Below, piece by piece: positions 44,228-54,188 of a stretch of 64,000 bases of DNA. Source of the stretch: Cohnella terricola (GTDB taxonomy: Bacteria; Bacillota; Bacilli; Paenibacillales; Paenibacillaceae); assembly GCF_007786475.1 (NCBI RefSeq), contig NZ_VNJJ01000006.1, positions 300,902 through 364,901 of the forward strand, in the 5' to 3' direction. A program made the position numbers and the translations under genes. The notes beneath the pieces were generated by a model. The model worked only from the letters and a program-made list of their open reading frames with translations, made no database searches and was not told the origin of the DNA. Positions within the stretch are counted from its first letter, which is position 1. Every line of letters starts with the position of its first letter.

Positions 44228-45072
44228 CACTTTCCTTTTCGTTTATTGGTGATCAGATTTTGCGTGATCCGATCGAGAATGATCGCAAGCACGACTACGG
44301 CCAAGCCCGCTTCGAAACCGACTCCCGTCTTGGCCTGGGTGACTGCCCGATAGACATCCGCTCCTACGCCCTGCGCGCCGATCATCGAAGCGATGACCAC
44401 CATCGAGAGCGACAGCATGATCGTCTGATTGACTCCCGCCATGATCGTCGGCGCGGCGATCGGAAGCTGCAGCTTGAACAGCTTCTGCATCGGCGTCGAT
44501 CCGAACGCGTCGGCCGCTTCGACCAGATCGCCCGGAACCTGGCGAATGCCAAGGTTCGTCAACCGAATGGTCGGCGGGATGCCGAAGATCACGGACGCGA
44601 TCACACCGGGCACGACGCCCAGCGAGAAGAAGGCGACGGCGGGCAGCAGATAGACGAACGCGGGCATCGTCTGCATGAAGTCAAGCACGGGCGTGACGAT
44701 CTTCTGCAAGCCGTTACTTCTCGCGCACCCGATCCCCAAAGGGACCCCGATCACCACGGAGATGACCGAGGCGGTCAGCACCAGCGCGAGCGTCTCCATC
44801 GTATGCTCCCAGTAGCCTAGGTTATAAACAAGGTACAGCCCGAGCAACGTGAATAGGGCGATTCTAGTTCTACCGATCCAATAGGCTAGGACGGTAAAGA
44901 GAACGATCATCAAGAGCGCGGGTACCGCGTTGAAAGCATCCGAAAGCCCGTTTACGGTTGAGCCGATCAGCGTCTTGATCCCCTTAAAGAGAGGTCCAGC
45001 ATTCGACTCCAGCCATCCCTCAACCGTCTCTACCCAGCGACCGATCGGCAATTTTGGCAAATCCAGATTCAT
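44227..45072 (-). CDS. opuAB: glycine betaine ABC transporter permease OpuAB
   Basis: 281 residues. An amphipathic N-terminal helix is followed by about seven membrane segments. The permease loop reads GIRQVPGDLVEAADAFGSTP. The N-terminus (LPIGRWVETVEGWLESNAGPLF) is like OpuAB/ProW. Its start overlaps the opuAA stop and its stop overlaps the opuAC start. Confidence 0.94.
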   Translation of the reverse strand: MNLDLPKLPIGRWVETVEGWLESNAGPLFKGIKTLIGSTVNGLSDAFNAVPALLMIVLFTVLAYWIGRTRIALFTLLGLYLVYNLGYWEHTMETLALVLTASVISVVIGVPLGIGCARSNGLQKIVTPVLDFMQTMPAFVYLLPAVAFFSLGVVPGVIASVIFGIPPTIRLTNLGIRQVPGDLVEAADAFGSTPMQKLFKLQLPIAAPTIMAGVNQTIMLSLSMVVIASMIGAQGVGADVYRAVTQAKTGVGFEAGLAVVVLAIILDRITQNLITNKRKGK

Positions 45073-46268
45073 TCGGCATCACCCGCTTCCGTCTCCGTGT
45101 TTCCGCTCAGTGCCGACAGAACGGCCCCGCGGATAATGATGCCAAGCAATCGCTGCCGATCGTCGACGACGGCAACCGGGATTTTCGCGGCGCTCACAAC
45201 CTCGAACAGCTCGCTCAGATGGACATCGGGCGGGACGGTTGTCATCTCCCGGACAAGGATGTCTTCCAATCCCCTGCCCGTTTTCGCCGCTTCCGCAGAC
45301 GCTTCGGCCGTAACGACACCGAGGAGCTGCCGGCTTTTATCTACGACATAGAGGTTGGAAATCCCGCGGTCTCGCATGAGCTGCAGCGCGACCCTCGGCC
45401 CGCGGTCCATCGTGATCGTCTCGGCACGGATCATGACATGCGAAGCCGTAAGCACCTTGGACAAGTCGACATCCTCGACGAAGCGTTCTACGTACTCGTT
45501 CGCGGGATGCGTTAGTATCTCTTCCGGCGTCCCGATCTGCACGACCACACCGTCCTTCATGAGCGCAATCCGGTCGCCGATGCGCAGCGCCTCATCTAGA
45601 TCGTGCGTAATGAATACGATTGTCTTCTTCATCGTCGCCTGAAGCTCCAACAGTTCATCCTGCATATCCTTGCGAATGAGCGGGTCCAGCGCGCTGAACG
45701 CTTCGTCCATCAGAAGAATGTCCGGATCGTTAGCCAGCCCTCGGGCAAGCCCGACGCGCTGCTGCATGCCTCCGCTGAGTTCATCCGGACTCTTATCCGC
45801 CCAACCTCCCAAACCGACGAGTTCCAATGTCTTTAGCGCCTTCTCCGTACGAGCGCTCTTCGCTACTCCCTGAATCTCGAGCCCATACTCCACGTTCTCC
45901 AGTACGGTCCGATGAGGAAACAGGGCGAACTTCTGAAAAACCATGCTGATCGTCTTACGCCTGACCTGGCGCAGCTCTTCCGCGCTTAACCGCACGATAT
46001 CTTTGCCATCGATCAGTACCTGCCCCGACGTGGGCTCGATCAACCGGTTGAGCAGCCGAACCAATGTCGACTTGCCGCTCCCCGACAACCCCATGATGAC
46101 GAAAATCTCGCCGGGCTCGATCGAGAAGCTGACCCGATTGACGCCTACTGTCAGCTTCGTTTCCTTGGCGATGCGTTCCTTCGACCACCCTTGATCCAGC
46201 AAACGATAAGCCCGTTTCGGGTCGTTTCCAAACACTTTCGATAACTCTCGGACTTCAATGATCGCCAT
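45069..46268 (-). CDS. opuAA: glycine betaine ABC transporter ATPase OpuAA with tandem CBS domains
   Basis: 399 residues from the ATG at 46268. The N-terminus reads IIEVRELSKVFGNDPKRA, Walker A is GLSGSGKST, the signature LSGGMQQR and Walker B ILLMDEAFSALD. Two CBS modules occupy about residues 280-395. In the lactococcal homologue the CBS pair senses ionic strength, and in several species c-di-AMP. The GdpP phosphodiesterase encoded in this window makes the second link interesting. It is the first gene of the operon, divergent from the GbsR-type regulator. Confidence 0.94.
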   Translation of the reverse strand: MAIIEVRELSKVFGNDPKRAYRLLDQGWSKERIAKETKLTVGVNRVSFSIEPGEIFVIMGLSGSGKSTLVRLLNRLIEPTSGQVLIDGKDIVRLSAEELRQVRRKTISMVFQKFALFPHRTVLENVEYGLEIQGVAKSARTEKALKTLELVGLGGWADKSPDELSGGMQQRVGLARGLANDPDILLMDEAFSALDPLIRKDMQDELLELQATMKKTIVFITHDLDEALRIGDRIALMKDGVVVQIGTPEEILTHPANEYVERFVEDVDLSKVLTASHVMIRAETITMDRGPRVALQLMRDRGISNLYVVDKSRQLLGVVTAEASAEAAKTGRGLEDILVREMTTVPPDVHLSELFEVVSAAKIPVAVVDDRQRLLGIIIRGAVLSALSGNTETEAGDAE

Positions 46269-46349
46269 ATGACTCCCCCTTCTGAAAAATCCCATGCTTC
46301 TCATACAGCCGCTGTTACAAGTGTAGACGCCTCTTCTTTGGGGGGTCAA

Positions 46350-46533
46350 AATTGATATCCCGCCGTATAGTTCGTACAGTTTTAACTTTACACACTTTAT
46401 TTACTGTATACTCCCGTTTCCTTACACTTCCTTCCGAAGCGCGATCTTTACTTACGAATGACTCTTTTCTACAATAGGAGACAATGGATATCTTCAGCTC
46501 ATGTAGCGTTTAAGGAATAGGGAGTGTAGGGGC
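46350..46533. promoter_or_regulatory. divergent control region of opuA and the GbsR-type regulator
   Basis: 184 bases between the start of opuAA (minus) and the regulator (plus). An AT-rich core at about 46380-46415 contains TTTACACAC and TATACT-like segments, consistent with promoters and a regulator site. I could not define exact boxes with confidence. Confidence 0.4.
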
Positions 46534-47106
46534 ATGACGCCTTTCGAGGGATTAACGGAAGATCAGATCAAAGCAATCGAGAAATCGCGTCGGCGGGTCG
46601 TCGATTCCATCGGCAATAACATGGATTTGTATGGCGTCACCACGTCGATTGGGCATCTGTACGGCATGATGTATTTTCACGAAGGTCCCGTCACGCTCGA
46701 CGAAATGGGCGAAGAGATGGGCATGAGCAAGACAAGCATCAGCACAGGTATGCGCACGCTCGTTGATCTGAAGATGATCAGCAAAATCTGGGGCAAAGGT
46801 TCGAGGAAGGACCTCTACGGGGTCGAAGAGGACTGGCATCAGAATTTCGTCGATTACTTCTCCATCAAGTGGCGGAAGTCGCTCGAGATCAATATGTCGT
46901 CTTTGAATAAATCACTGGCGGAATTGCGCAAGCTTCGCGACGAGAATCCCGGTCAGGAGAAGCTGGCAGATCAGGTCGAATTCGACATTCAGAAAATGAC
47001 GCACGCCCTCCAATACTATAGATGGCTTGACCGTTTCATCGACGCACTCGAATCCGGAGAAATCTTCGACTGGGTTCCGAAGGAAGAGACAAAGCCCGCC
47101 GAATAA
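46534..47106 (+). CDS. GbsR/OpcR-family (MarR-type) regulator of betaine uptake
   Basis: 190 residues with the GbsR pattern: RRRVVDSIGNNMDLYGVTTS, then IGHLYGMMYF, and a winged helix with EMGEEMGMSKTSISTGMRTL and SRKDLYGVEEDWHQNF. Members such as GbsR and OpcR repress choline or betaine uptake and synthesis genes, and GbsR senses choline. Here it is divergent from opuA, its most likely target. The stop codon lies in the loop of its terminator. Confidence 0.9.
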   Translation: MTPFEGLTEDQIKAIEKSRRRVVDSIGNNMDLYGVTTSIGHLYGMMYFHEGPVTLDEMGEEMGMSKTSISTGMRTLVDLKMISKIWGKGSRKDLYGVEEDWHQNFVDYFSIKWRKSLEINMSSLNKSLAELRKLRDENPGQEKLADQVEFDIQKMTHALQYYRWLDRFIDALESGEIFDWVPKEETKPAE

Positions 47107-47116
47107 GGCGGGCTTT
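47091..47116 (+). terminator. intrinsic terminator overlapping the regulator stop codon
   Basis: AAAGCCCGCC and GGCGGGCTTT surround GAATAA, with the TAA stop in the loop, followed by TTGT. Confidence 0.9.
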
Positions 47117-47157
47117 TTGTAAATATTCCTCTCTCTTCTGAATAAGCGCACCACTCA

Positions 47158-47814
47158 GCTAATAGCGATGTTATTCATCGTACTTACTCACAACACTTGG
47201 CCAACGAGGCGATAGTACGATGTTTTTCATCGCTAATCGTCCCGGGGAGCGCGCAAGTGTGGCACATCTCCGCTAATAACGATGCTATTCATCGTACTTA
47301 CTCCCAACACTTGGCCCACTAGACGATAGTACGATGTTTTTCATCGCTAATCGTCCCGGGAACGAGCAAGTGTGGCACATCTCCGCTAATAGCGATGTTA
47401 TTCATCGTACTTACCCCCAACACTTGGCCAACGAGACGATAGTACGATGTTTTTCATCGCTAATCGTCTCGGGGAACGAGCAAGTGTGGCACATCTCAGC
47501 TAATAACGATGTTATTCATCGTAGTTACTCACAACACTTGGCCCACTAGACGATAGTACGATGTTTTTCATCGCTAATCGTCCCGGGAGCGAGCAAGTGT
47601 GGCAGATCTCCGCTAATAACGATGCTATTCATCGTACTTACTCACAACACTTGGCCCACTAGACGATAGTACGATGTTTTTCATCGCTAATCATCCCGGG
47701 GAGCGAGCATATGTAGCGCATCTCCGCTAAAAGCGATGTTTTTCATCGTACTTACTAGCAACACTCGGCCCACGAAGCGAAAGTATGGTGTTTTTCATCG
47801 CTAATTTCCCCGGG
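47158..47814. repeat. hairpin repeat locus C: six tandem units of 113-114 bp
   Basis: Units begin with GCTAA near 47158, 47272, 47385, 47499, 47612 and 47726. Each has a left element AGCGATG or AACGATG, then TTATT, CTATT or TTTTT, then CATCGTACTTACT. A roughly 30-base middle follows (CAACACTTGGCC...). The right element is AGTACGATG-TTTTT-CATCGCTAATCG. A GC-rich linker (CCCGGG...GAGCAAGTGTGGCACATC) leads to the next unit. The left and right elements are inverted repeats of each other except in the five-base loops. The array lies between two terminators, outside any predicted transcript, and has no convincing ORF. Confidence 0.93.
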
Positions 47815-47857
47815 CCAGAGAGCAAATCCGCTTCAGTGCGCTGGTCTCCTTGTATGC

Positions 47858-47898
47858 GAAAAAACCCCAGATCCCTTATCTTAGTAAGATCTGAGGTT
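47858..47898 (-). terminator. intrinsic terminator of purA
   Basis: AACCCCAGATC and GATCTGAGGTT form an 11-bp stem with one mismatch, followed on the minus strand by TTTTTTC. It lies about 45 bases after the purA stop. Confidence 0.85.
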
Positions 47899-47941
47899 CT
47901 TCATATGGCTGAATTTCTACCGAACGGCTTACTCGCTTTGC

Positions 47942-49231
47942 TTAATTCCCGTAGATCGGAGCGACTTGGTTCGTTTGCTCGCGGTTGCGGCCGACCGAGA
48001 AGATCGCTATCGGAATTCCGGTAAGCTCCGTAATCCGCTGAATGAACTTCTGGGTCGTCGCCGGCAGATCGGCGATCTTCTTCGCGCCAGAAATATCCTC
48101 GCTCCAGCCCGGAAGTTCCTCGTATACCGCTTCGCATTCTTCCAGCAGTTTCAGGTTAGCCGGGTAGTGCTCCATAAGTTCGCCGCGGAATTTGTAAGCC
48201 GTGCAGATTTTGACTGTCTCAAGTCCGGTCAGCACGTCGAGCGAGTTCAAGCTAAGCCCCGTGATACCGCTGACGCGGCGGGCATGGCGAACGACGACCG
48301 AGTCAAACCAGCCGACGCGGCGAGGGCGACCCGTTACTGTACCGTACTCGTGGCCTTTGTCGCGGATCCATTGGCCGATCTCGTTGTCCAGCTCCGTAGG
48401 GAACGGACCGTCGCCGACGCGGGTCGTGTAGGCTTTCGCTACCCCGATAACTTCCTTGATCTTCGAAGGGCCAACGCCCGAACCGATGCATACGCCGCCA
48501 GCCGAAGGGTTGGAGCTCGTAACATACGGATAGGTTCCTTGGTCGATGTCGAGCATAACGCCTTGCGCGCCTTCGAATAGCACCTTCTTGTTGGTGTCAA
48601 TCGCATCGTTCAGAACGACCGAAGTATCGGTCACGAACGGACGAAGGATTTCGGCAAGCGCCAGGTAATCCTTGATAATGGAGTCAGCGTCCAACGCTTC
48701 TCCGTTATACATTTGGGTAATGATTTGGTTTTTCTCCGCGACGACGGCGCGAGCCTTCTCTTCGAAAGCTTCCGCGACCATCAGATCAGCGATGCGGATC
48801 CCGTTGCGGGCCGCTTTATCCATATATGCAGGACCGATGCCTTTACGCGTCGTGCCGATTTTGTTGTCCGCTTTGCGGTCTTCCTCCAAGGCGTCGAGCA
48901 CAAGGTGGTACGGCATGATAACATGAGCACGGTCACTAATCTTCAAATTGTCGGTCGAAAATCCGTTGTCTCGGATATATTGAATTTCCTCTACTAGAGC
49001 GGCCGGGTTGATAACCATTCCGTTGCCGATAACGCAGAGCTTGTTTTCATTGAAAATACCGGAAGGAACCATTGTCAATTTGTACTTTTTGTTATCGATC
49101 AGGATCGTATGTCCGGCGTTATTCCCACCTTGATAACGAGCGACGACGTCGGCTTTCTCAGCCAGAAAATCGGTGATCTTCCCTTTGCCCTCGTCTCCCC
49201 ATTGCGTACCTACAACAACGACTGTTGACAT
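47942..49231 (-). CDS. purA: adenylosuccinate synthetase
   Basis: 429 residues from the ATG at 49231, preceded by GGAGGG. The N-terminus [20 protein letters not shown] includes the GTP/IMP-binding loop. [26 protein letters not shown] and [11 protein letters not shown] are strongly conserved. It makes adenylosuccinate from IMP, aspartate and GTP, the first committed step to AMP. Two Pur boxes and a sigma-A promoter lie upstream. Confidence 0.97.
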   Translation of the reverse strand: MSTVVVVGTQWGDEGKGKITDFLAEKADVVARYQGGNNAGHTILIDNKKYKLTMVPSGIFNENKLCVIGNGMVINPAALVEEIQYIRDNGFSTDNLKISDRAHVIMPYHLVLDALEEDRKADNKIGTTRKGIGPAYMDKAARNGIRIADLMVAEAFEEKARAVVAEKNQIITQMYNGEALDADSIIKDYLALAEILRPFVTDTSVVLNDAIDTNKKVLFEGAQGVMLDIDQGTYPYVTSSNPSAGGVCIGSGVGPSKIKEVIGVAKAYTTRVGDGPFPTELDNEIGQWIRDKGHEYGTVTGRPRRVGWFDSVVVRHARRVSGITGLSLNSLDVLTGLETVKICTAYKFRGELMEHYPANLKLLEECEAVYEELPGWSEDISGAKKIADLPATTQKFIQRITELTGIPIAIFSVGRNREQTNQVAPIYGN

Positions 49232-49273
49232 TGCAATCCCTCCGTCCGGAGCGTTCCCCACGCCGGCATGATA

Positions 49274-49310
49274 ATGCTACCCGACATCGCAAACAGCGAT
49301 CAGGCAGCAT
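49274..49310 (-). promoter_or_regulatory. hairpin in the purA 5' leader
   Basis: ATGCTGCCTG and a near-complementary CGGGTAGCAT (with G-U pairs) enclose an inner ATCGC-TGTTT-GCGAT hairpin. It lies between the predicted purA transcription start and the ribosome binding site, without a T tract. Its role is unknown. Confidence 0.5.
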
Positions 49311-49314
49311 GATA

Positions 49315-49343
49315 AGTGTATCAACTGGAAACGGCGAAGTCAA
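49315..49343 (-). promoter_or_regulatory. promoter of purA
   Basis: On the minus strand TTGACT (49343-49338), 17-bp spacer, TACACT (49320-49315). It gives a leader of roughly 75 bases before the purA ATG. Confidence 0.65.
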
Positions 49344-49346
49344 CGC

Positions 49347-49390
49347 AAAAACGAACAATAGCGAAACTGCCCATATGAATGTTCGGAATT
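49347..49390. promoter_or_regulatory. pair of inverted Pur boxes (PurR operator)
   Basis: AAAAACGAACAAT (49347-49359, plus strand) matches the Bacillus Pur box AWWWCCGAACWWT at all but one position. AATTCCGAACATT (49390-49378, minus strand) matches perfectly. The boxes face each other with 18 bases between, just upstream of the -35 box, the arrangement known for PurR-regulated genes. Confidence 0.85.
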
Positions 49391-49408
49391 TGGACCTAAA
49401 TCGTCCAA

Positions 49409-50785
49409 TTATGCAGTGCCCGCATAGGCTTCGCTATGAGATCGGTCAAGACTGACGAATTTATTGAAATTTTTCAGAAACACCAGCTCGACCGTTCCGA
49501 CCGGACCGTTCCGCTGCTTGGCGATAATAATCTCGATAATATTCTTTTTCTCCGATTCCTTGTCGTAGTAATCGTCCCGATACAGGAACGCGACAATGTC
49601 GGCATCTTGCTCGATCGAGCCCGATTCCCGAAGGTCGGACATCATTGGACGTTTATCCTGGCGCTGCTCGACGCCCCGCGACAACTGCGATAGGGCGATG
49701 ACCGGCACGGAGAGCTCGCGCGCGATCTGCTTGAGCGTACGGGAAATTTCAGAGACTTCCTGCTGACGGTTCTCCCCGGCTTTGCCCCGACCCTGAATCA
49801 GTTGCAAATAATCGATCAGGATCATGCCCAGCCCTTTTTCTTTTTTCAGACGGCGGCATTTCGCGCGAATATCGGATACGGTAATTCCCGGCGTGTCGTC
49901 GATGTAAATCTGGGCTTCCGATAACGAACCGATCGCCATCGACAGCTTCTCCCAGTCGTCTCCTTCCAGGTGTCCCGTTCTCATCCGCTGCGCGTCGACG
50001 TTGGATTCGGCGCATATAATCCGCTGAACGAGCTGGGCTGCAGACATCTCCAGACTGAAGATCGCAACCGTCTCCGAAGCTCGGACAGCTACGTTCTGGG
50101 CGATATTCAAAGCGAATGCGGTTTTACCGACGGACGGACGGGCGGCTACGATAATGAGATCGTTCGGCTGAAAGCCCGACGTCATGCGGTCGAGATCGAC
50201 GAATCCCGAAGGAATCCCAGTAACGCCTCCGCGATTGTTATACAAAAACTCGACGCGCTCGAACACTTCCATGAGCACGTCGCGAATGCTGATAAATCCC
50301 GTTGCGGTACGGCCGCTGGAAATTTCCATGATCCGCGCCTCGGCGTCGTTCAGCAAAATGCCGACGTCCTCTTCCGTGGCATAGCCGTTGGAGACGATCT
50401 GCGTCGCCGTGCGGATCAATCGTCTAAGAATCGACTTCTCCTCGACGATCTGGGCATAGTATTCCACGTTCGCCGCCGTAGGAACCGCATTGGCGAGTTT
50501 GGTCAAATAAATAATGCCTCCGACCTCTTCCACCTGGCCCAGATCTTGGAGCCTGGCCGTCAACGTGATGAGATCGATCGGTTCGTTGTCGTCGTTAAGA
50601 GCAATCATGGCATCGAATATCCGCTGGTGAGAGACGCTGTAGAAATCCTCCGACTTCAAGCGCTCCATCGCCGCGATCAAAGCCTCGGCTTCAAGCAGGA
50701 TCGCGCCAAGAACCGCTTGCTCCGCCTCAAGATTCTGAGGCGGAACGCGATCGTACATCAGGTGTTGGTCCCCGCTTCCGTTCAT
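49409..50785 (-). CDS. dnaB: replicative DNA helicase
   Basis: 458 residues. The N-terminal DnaB domain starts VPPQNLEAEQAVLGAILLE. The RecA-like domain carries Walker A (ARPSVGKTAFALN) and the DnaB motifs IDYLQLIQGRG and LSRGVEQRQDKRPMMSDLRESGSIEQDAD (written here in part). It unwinds DNA at the replication fork and corresponds to B. subtilis DnaC. It starts four bases after the rplI stop and belongs to the yybS-gdpP-rplI-dnaB operon. Confidence 0.96.
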   Translation of the reverse strand: MNGSGDQHLMYDRVPPQNLEAEQAVLGAILLEAEALIAAMERLKSEDFYSVSHQRIFDAMIALNDDNEPIDLITLTARLQDLGQVEEVGGIIYLTKLANAVPTAANVEYYAQIVEEKSILRRLIRTATQIVSNGYATEEDVGILLNDAEARIMEISSGRTATGFISIRDVLMEVFERVEFLYNNRGGVTGIPSGFVDLDRMTSGFQPNDLIIVAARPSVGKTAFALNIAQNVAVRASETVAIFSLEMSAAQLVQRIICAESNVDAQRMRTGHLEGDDWEKLSMAIGSLSEAQIYIDDTPGITVSDIRAKCRRLKKEKGLGMILIDYLQLIQGRGKAGENRQQEVSEISRTLKQIARELSVPVIALSQLSRGVEQRQDKRPMMSDLRESGSIEQDADIVAFLYRDDYYDKESEKKNIIEIIIAKQRNGPVGTVELVFLKNFNKFVSLDRSHSEAYAGTA

Positions 50786-50789
50786 TCGA

Positions 50790-51233
50790 TTATTCCTCCA
50801 CGACTTGAACGTTTAACGTGCCCTTTACGTCTGGATAGAGTTTTACGGTTACTTTCGTGACGCCGAGTACACGAATCGGTTCGTCGAGCTCGATTTTCCG
50901 TTTGTCGATAACGATTTTTTGCAGCTCCAACGCCTCGGAGATTTGTTTGCTCGTAATCGCTCCGAATAGACGTCCGCCTTCTCCTGATTTCGCTTTAATG
51001 ACAATCGTCATCTCGGATAGACGGGCGGCAAGATCTTGCGCATCCTTCTTCTCGTTGTCCTTTTTCTTCTGGGCGGATGCGGTTTGTTGGTTCAGCGTCT
51101 TCTTCGCTCCTTCGGTCGCGATCTGGACGACTCCCTTAGGCAATAGAAAATTGCGTGCATAACCTTCGGATACTTCTTTAATTTCGCCTTTTTTCCCCTG
51201 ACCCTTCACGTCTTGCAGAAAAATAACTTTCAT
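50790..51233 (-). CDS. rplI: 50S ribosomal protein L9
   Basis: 147 residues with the standard two-domain form: N-terminal [21 protein letters not shown] and [12 protein letters not shown], a long connecting helix at about 45-75, and the C-terminal domain ending [20 protein letters not shown]. Its start overlaps the gdpP stop by four bases. Confidence 0.97.
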   Translation of the reverse strand: MKVIFLQDVKGQGKKGEIKEVSEGYARNFLLPKGVVQIATEGAKKTLNQQTASAQKKKDNEKKDAQDLAARLSEMTIVIKAKSGEGGRLFGAITSKQISEALELQKIVIDKRKIELDEPIRVLGVTKVTVKLYPDVKGTLNVQVVEE

Positions 51234-53194
51234 TCGAACAACCCCTCTTCCTTCTCGAGTTCTTGTAGTACGTGCTTTAACTTGGACGTCGCTTCCGCGA
51301 TCGTCCCCTGAATCTGCGCGGCGGCGTTCGTAAAGTGCCCGCCTCCGCCCATCCGTTCCATGACCACCTGAACGTTGATCTGGCCGATCGACCGGGCGCT
51401 CACCCCGATCAGTCCGTCGGGCCTTGTTCCAATGACGAACGAAGCTTTAATCCCCGTCATGTTAAGCAGCGTGTCCGCCGCTTGCGCGATGAGCAGTTGG
51501 GTGACTTGCTTGCCAGAATCGGCGGCCGCGATTGCGATGCACTCGCGATACATCTCCGCGTGGCGAATAATCTCCGCTTTGCGGACGTATTCCTCCAGAT
51601 CCTCCTTCAGCATCCGCTGAATCAGCGCCGAATCCGCTCCGTTGCGGCGAAGGAAGGATGCGGCTTCGAACGTCCGAGAGCCCGTACGGAAAGCAAAGCT
51701 CTTCGTGTCGACGGTAATGCCCGCAAGCAGCGCCGTCGCCTCCCTCATATCCAAAGATACGCGTTCGTGAATATATTGCAACAATTCCGTTACCAGTTCG
51801 CAAGTAGACGAAGCGTAAGGTTCCATGTACACGAGTACCGCGTCGTCAATAAACTCCTCGCTGCGCCGATGGTGGTCCAGAACGACGATGCGCTCCGTCG
51901 CTTGCAGCAGCCTCGGTTCAGCAACCATCGAAGCGCGATGCGTATCGACGACGACGGCGAGCGATCGCTTGCCCGTCATTCCTAAAGCTTGCTCAGGCGT
52001 AATGAACCGCTTCATCAGCTTCTCATCTTCCCTGAGCATATCCATCATCCGTTGAATCGACGGGTTGACGCCTTCCAGAACGATAAAAGCTTCCTTGCCA
52101 TACAATTGGGCCGCCTTCAGGACGCCGATCGCCGCTCCGACGGAGTCCATATCCGGCATTTTATGACCCATTATGATCATATTGTCGCTTTCTTTCATCA
52201 AATCACGCAGCGCGTGGGCAATGACTCGGGCGCGCACCCGCGTCCTCTTCTCTACCGCGTTGCTCTTGCCGCCGTAGAAGCTCTGCCGCTGGCCGAACTT
52301 GACGACCGCTTGGTCGCCTCCGCGGCCGAGCGCAATATCCAGACTGCCTTGCACCAGATGTCCGAGCTCGACGACGTTGTCCGTCCCGGAAGCGAATCCG
52401 ATGCTTAGCGTCATCGGGAGCTTCTGTTCGATCGTAATCTCGCGTACGTCGTCCAGCAATTCGAAACGCGACTGCTCTAGGTTTTTAAGCGACGCCTGGT
52501 TCGTAATGATCATATAGCGGTCCGAAGACAATCTGCGCAAGAGCAAGCCGTACTTCTGCGCCCATTCGTTGATCTCCCCGGTCACCTTGGACAGCATGAG
52601 CGCCCGTTGCTGTTCGTCCATTCCTTGGGCAACCTCTTCGAGGTTGTCCATCATCACGATTCCAAGCGCGAGCTTCTCTTCTTCATAACGCTTCTTGAGC
52701 GTCCAACGATCGGTAATGTCGGTAACGTAGAGAACCCGCTCATTCTGTCGTAGCAGAAGCTCGTATACGCGGCCTCCGATCGTAATCTCCGTACCCGGTT
52801 CCTTGTCCTTTCCGGGTGGCTGCAGCACCGGGAAAATCGCGAATAGCGATTCTCCCACTACAGAGGGCTTGCCGATGATAGCAGCGACGAATCCATTGTG
52901 CCATTGAATTTCTTTGTCTTCGTTATAGATGACGATGCCGAACGGAAGATGGCCGATGACATCGTTGCTTGCATTCTTGATCCGGTGGGACAACGTCAGA
53001 ACGTAATCGTCCAGGTCGTGCCGGAACGCTTTCTCCGCCAGAATGCCGTATCCAGCGACAAAGCCGCCCAACAGTAAACCTAATAAACCGAGTACCCATT
53101 GGTACCACGCCAGCGCCACGGTCAATACAAAGATGAGCACCAGTGCCCAGACGATATGCATGCCGTGCCAGCGTTGCACGAGAAACTTGGGCAT
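51230..53194 (-). CDS. gdpP: cyclic-di-AMP phosphodiesterase GdpP
   Basis: About 654 residues. Two membrane segments (about 12-50) are followed by a PAS-like heme-type domain, a degenerate GGDEF domain and DHH-DHHA1 domains ([30 protein letters not shown]). [12 protein letters not shown] marks the end of DHHA1. The DHH ligands for manganese appear intact. It hydrolyses c-di-AMP to pApA, which affects potassium, osmolyte and cell-wall homeostasis. I use the ATG at 53194, though a GTG two codons earlier is nearly as likely. Confidence 0.95.
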   Translation of the reverse strand: MPKFLVQRWHGMHIVWALVLIFVLTVALAWYQWVLGLLGLLLGGFVAGYGILAEKAFRHDLDDYVLTLSHRIKNASNDVIGHLPFGIVIYNEDKEIQWHNGFVAAIIGKPSVVGESLFAIFPVLQPPGKDKEPGTEITIGGRVYELLLRQNERVLYVTDITDRWTLKKRYEEEKLALGIVMMDNLEEVAQGMDEQQRALMLSKVTGEINEWAQKYGLLLRRLSSDRYMIITNQASLKNLEQSRFELLDDVREITIEQKLPMTLSIGFASGTDNVVELGHLVQGSLDIALGRGGDQAVVKFGQRQSFYGGKSNAVEKRTRVRARVIAHALRDLMKESDNMIIMGHKMPDMDSVGAAIGVLKAAQLYGKEAFIVLEGVNPSIQRMMDMLREDEKLMKRFITPEQALGMTGKRSLAVVVDTHRASMVAEPRLLQATERIVVLDHHRRSEEFIDDAVLVYMEPYASSTCELVTELLQYIHERVSLDMREATALLAGITVDTKSFAFRTGSRTFEAASFLRRNGADSALIQRMLKEDLEEYVRKAEIIRHAEMYRECIAIAAADSGKQVTQLLIAQAADTLLNMTGIKASFVIGTRPDGLIGVSARSIGQINVQVVMERMGGGGHFTNAAAQIQGTIAEATSKLKHVLQELEKEEGLFE

Positions 53195-53267
53195 ATCCAC
53201 TTCGCTCCCGTCTATTATCGAGATGAAAATGGTGGCGTTCGCTACGCCCCCATATCGCTTTCCCGCG

Positions 53268-54188
53268 TTATTTCACGAAGTATTTGCGCAGCGGGAACGC
53301 TGCGTCTAACAGGCCGATAAGAAAGGTCCGGGGATAGAACAGCAGAAGCGGTATGCAAAGCAACAAGGAAACCGCCCTCGGCCATTTTTTGGCGTCCGCC
53401 AGAAAAAAGACGAATCCGATCGCTTGCACCAAAAATGCGATTTCCAGTATTGGAACGAGGTTGATCACCGCGATCCACCAATAGCCGCCCCTGTCTTCAG
53501 ACATCGCATAACTAGCGATAAGTGCGATGATAAAGATCAGCACAAGGCTTCGCGAAACTCTCCAAGTTTTGGCTTGCGGCAAAGCGGGTGCATCGATGCC
53601 GATCTTGCGAAGCGCCAACCTCGAAAATCCATGCGCCGTTACTGTGAGCAAAAAGGCAAAAAGCATAATCAGCGTCGGGAGTAACATCATGACCGCGTCA
53701 CCGAAAGCTCTGGCCGTGTCGACGGCCCATCCCGCAGGAAATAAATCGGACGTCGTCTCGAATTGCTTTAAGTTGTTCGCGAGTTGCGCGGTCAACTCTG
53801 CCTTCAGATCTATGTTATACAAAGCGGAGAACAACAAAAGTTCTAGCAGAACCTGTGCCAATATGATGACGAATCCCGCCGTTACTGCGGACTTCGCCGA
53901 GCTGCCCTTCTTGTAAAGGTGTCCCATCGCGATTGAGGGGACGAGGAAGAAAAAGGCTAGCGTAACGATGGCAGGCCCCCATGATCCCGACAAGAAGTAC
54001 GCGACGACCCCTATGGGAATCAGATGCAGCGCGAATCGTTTGACGTCAAACATCGAGAACAGAACGATAAATGCGGGCATGATCAAGAAAACCGTCAGAA
54101 AATTCAAGGGCGTCGCCAGCGATGACAGCAACAGGGCTGCCGCCGCGCTCCAGACCAGCGACTTCCAACTTATGTTCAACCGATTCAC
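53268..54188 (-). CDS. yybS: YybS-family membrane protein (DUF2232)
   Basis: 306 residues with about eight membrane segments, in the place occupied by yybS upstream of gdpP in Bacillales. The pattern with FLIMPAFIVLFSMFDVK near the N-terminus and an amphipathic middle (DLKAELTAQLANNLKQFE) fits DUF2232. The molecular role is unknown. It starts at a GTG at 54188 overlapping the MazG-like stop (GTGA). Confidence 0.85.
   Translation of the reverse strand: MNRLNISWKSLVWSAAAALLLSSLATPLNFLTVFLIMPAFIVLFSMFDVKRFALHLIPIGVVAYFLSGSWGPAIVTLAFFFLVPSIAMGHLYKKGSSAKSAVTAGFVIILAQVLLELLLFSALYNIDLKAELTAQLANNLKQFETTSDLFPAGWAVDTARAFGDAVMMLLPTLIMLFAFLLTVTAHGFSRLALRKIGIDAPALPQAKTWRVSRSLVLIFIIALIASYAMSEDRGGYWWIAVINLVPILEIAFLVQAIGFVFFLADAKKWPRAVSLLLCIPLLLFYPRTFLIGLLDAAFPLRKYFVK

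Noticed and set aside
47334-47549. 71-codon plus-strand frame over repeat locus C
   Set aside because: It is the translation of two consecutive repeat units, with no independent coding signal.
47158-47814. CRISPR array
   Set aside because: The period is about 114 bases, both halves of each unit are conserved, and there are no variable spacers or cas genes. It is a tandem structural repeat.
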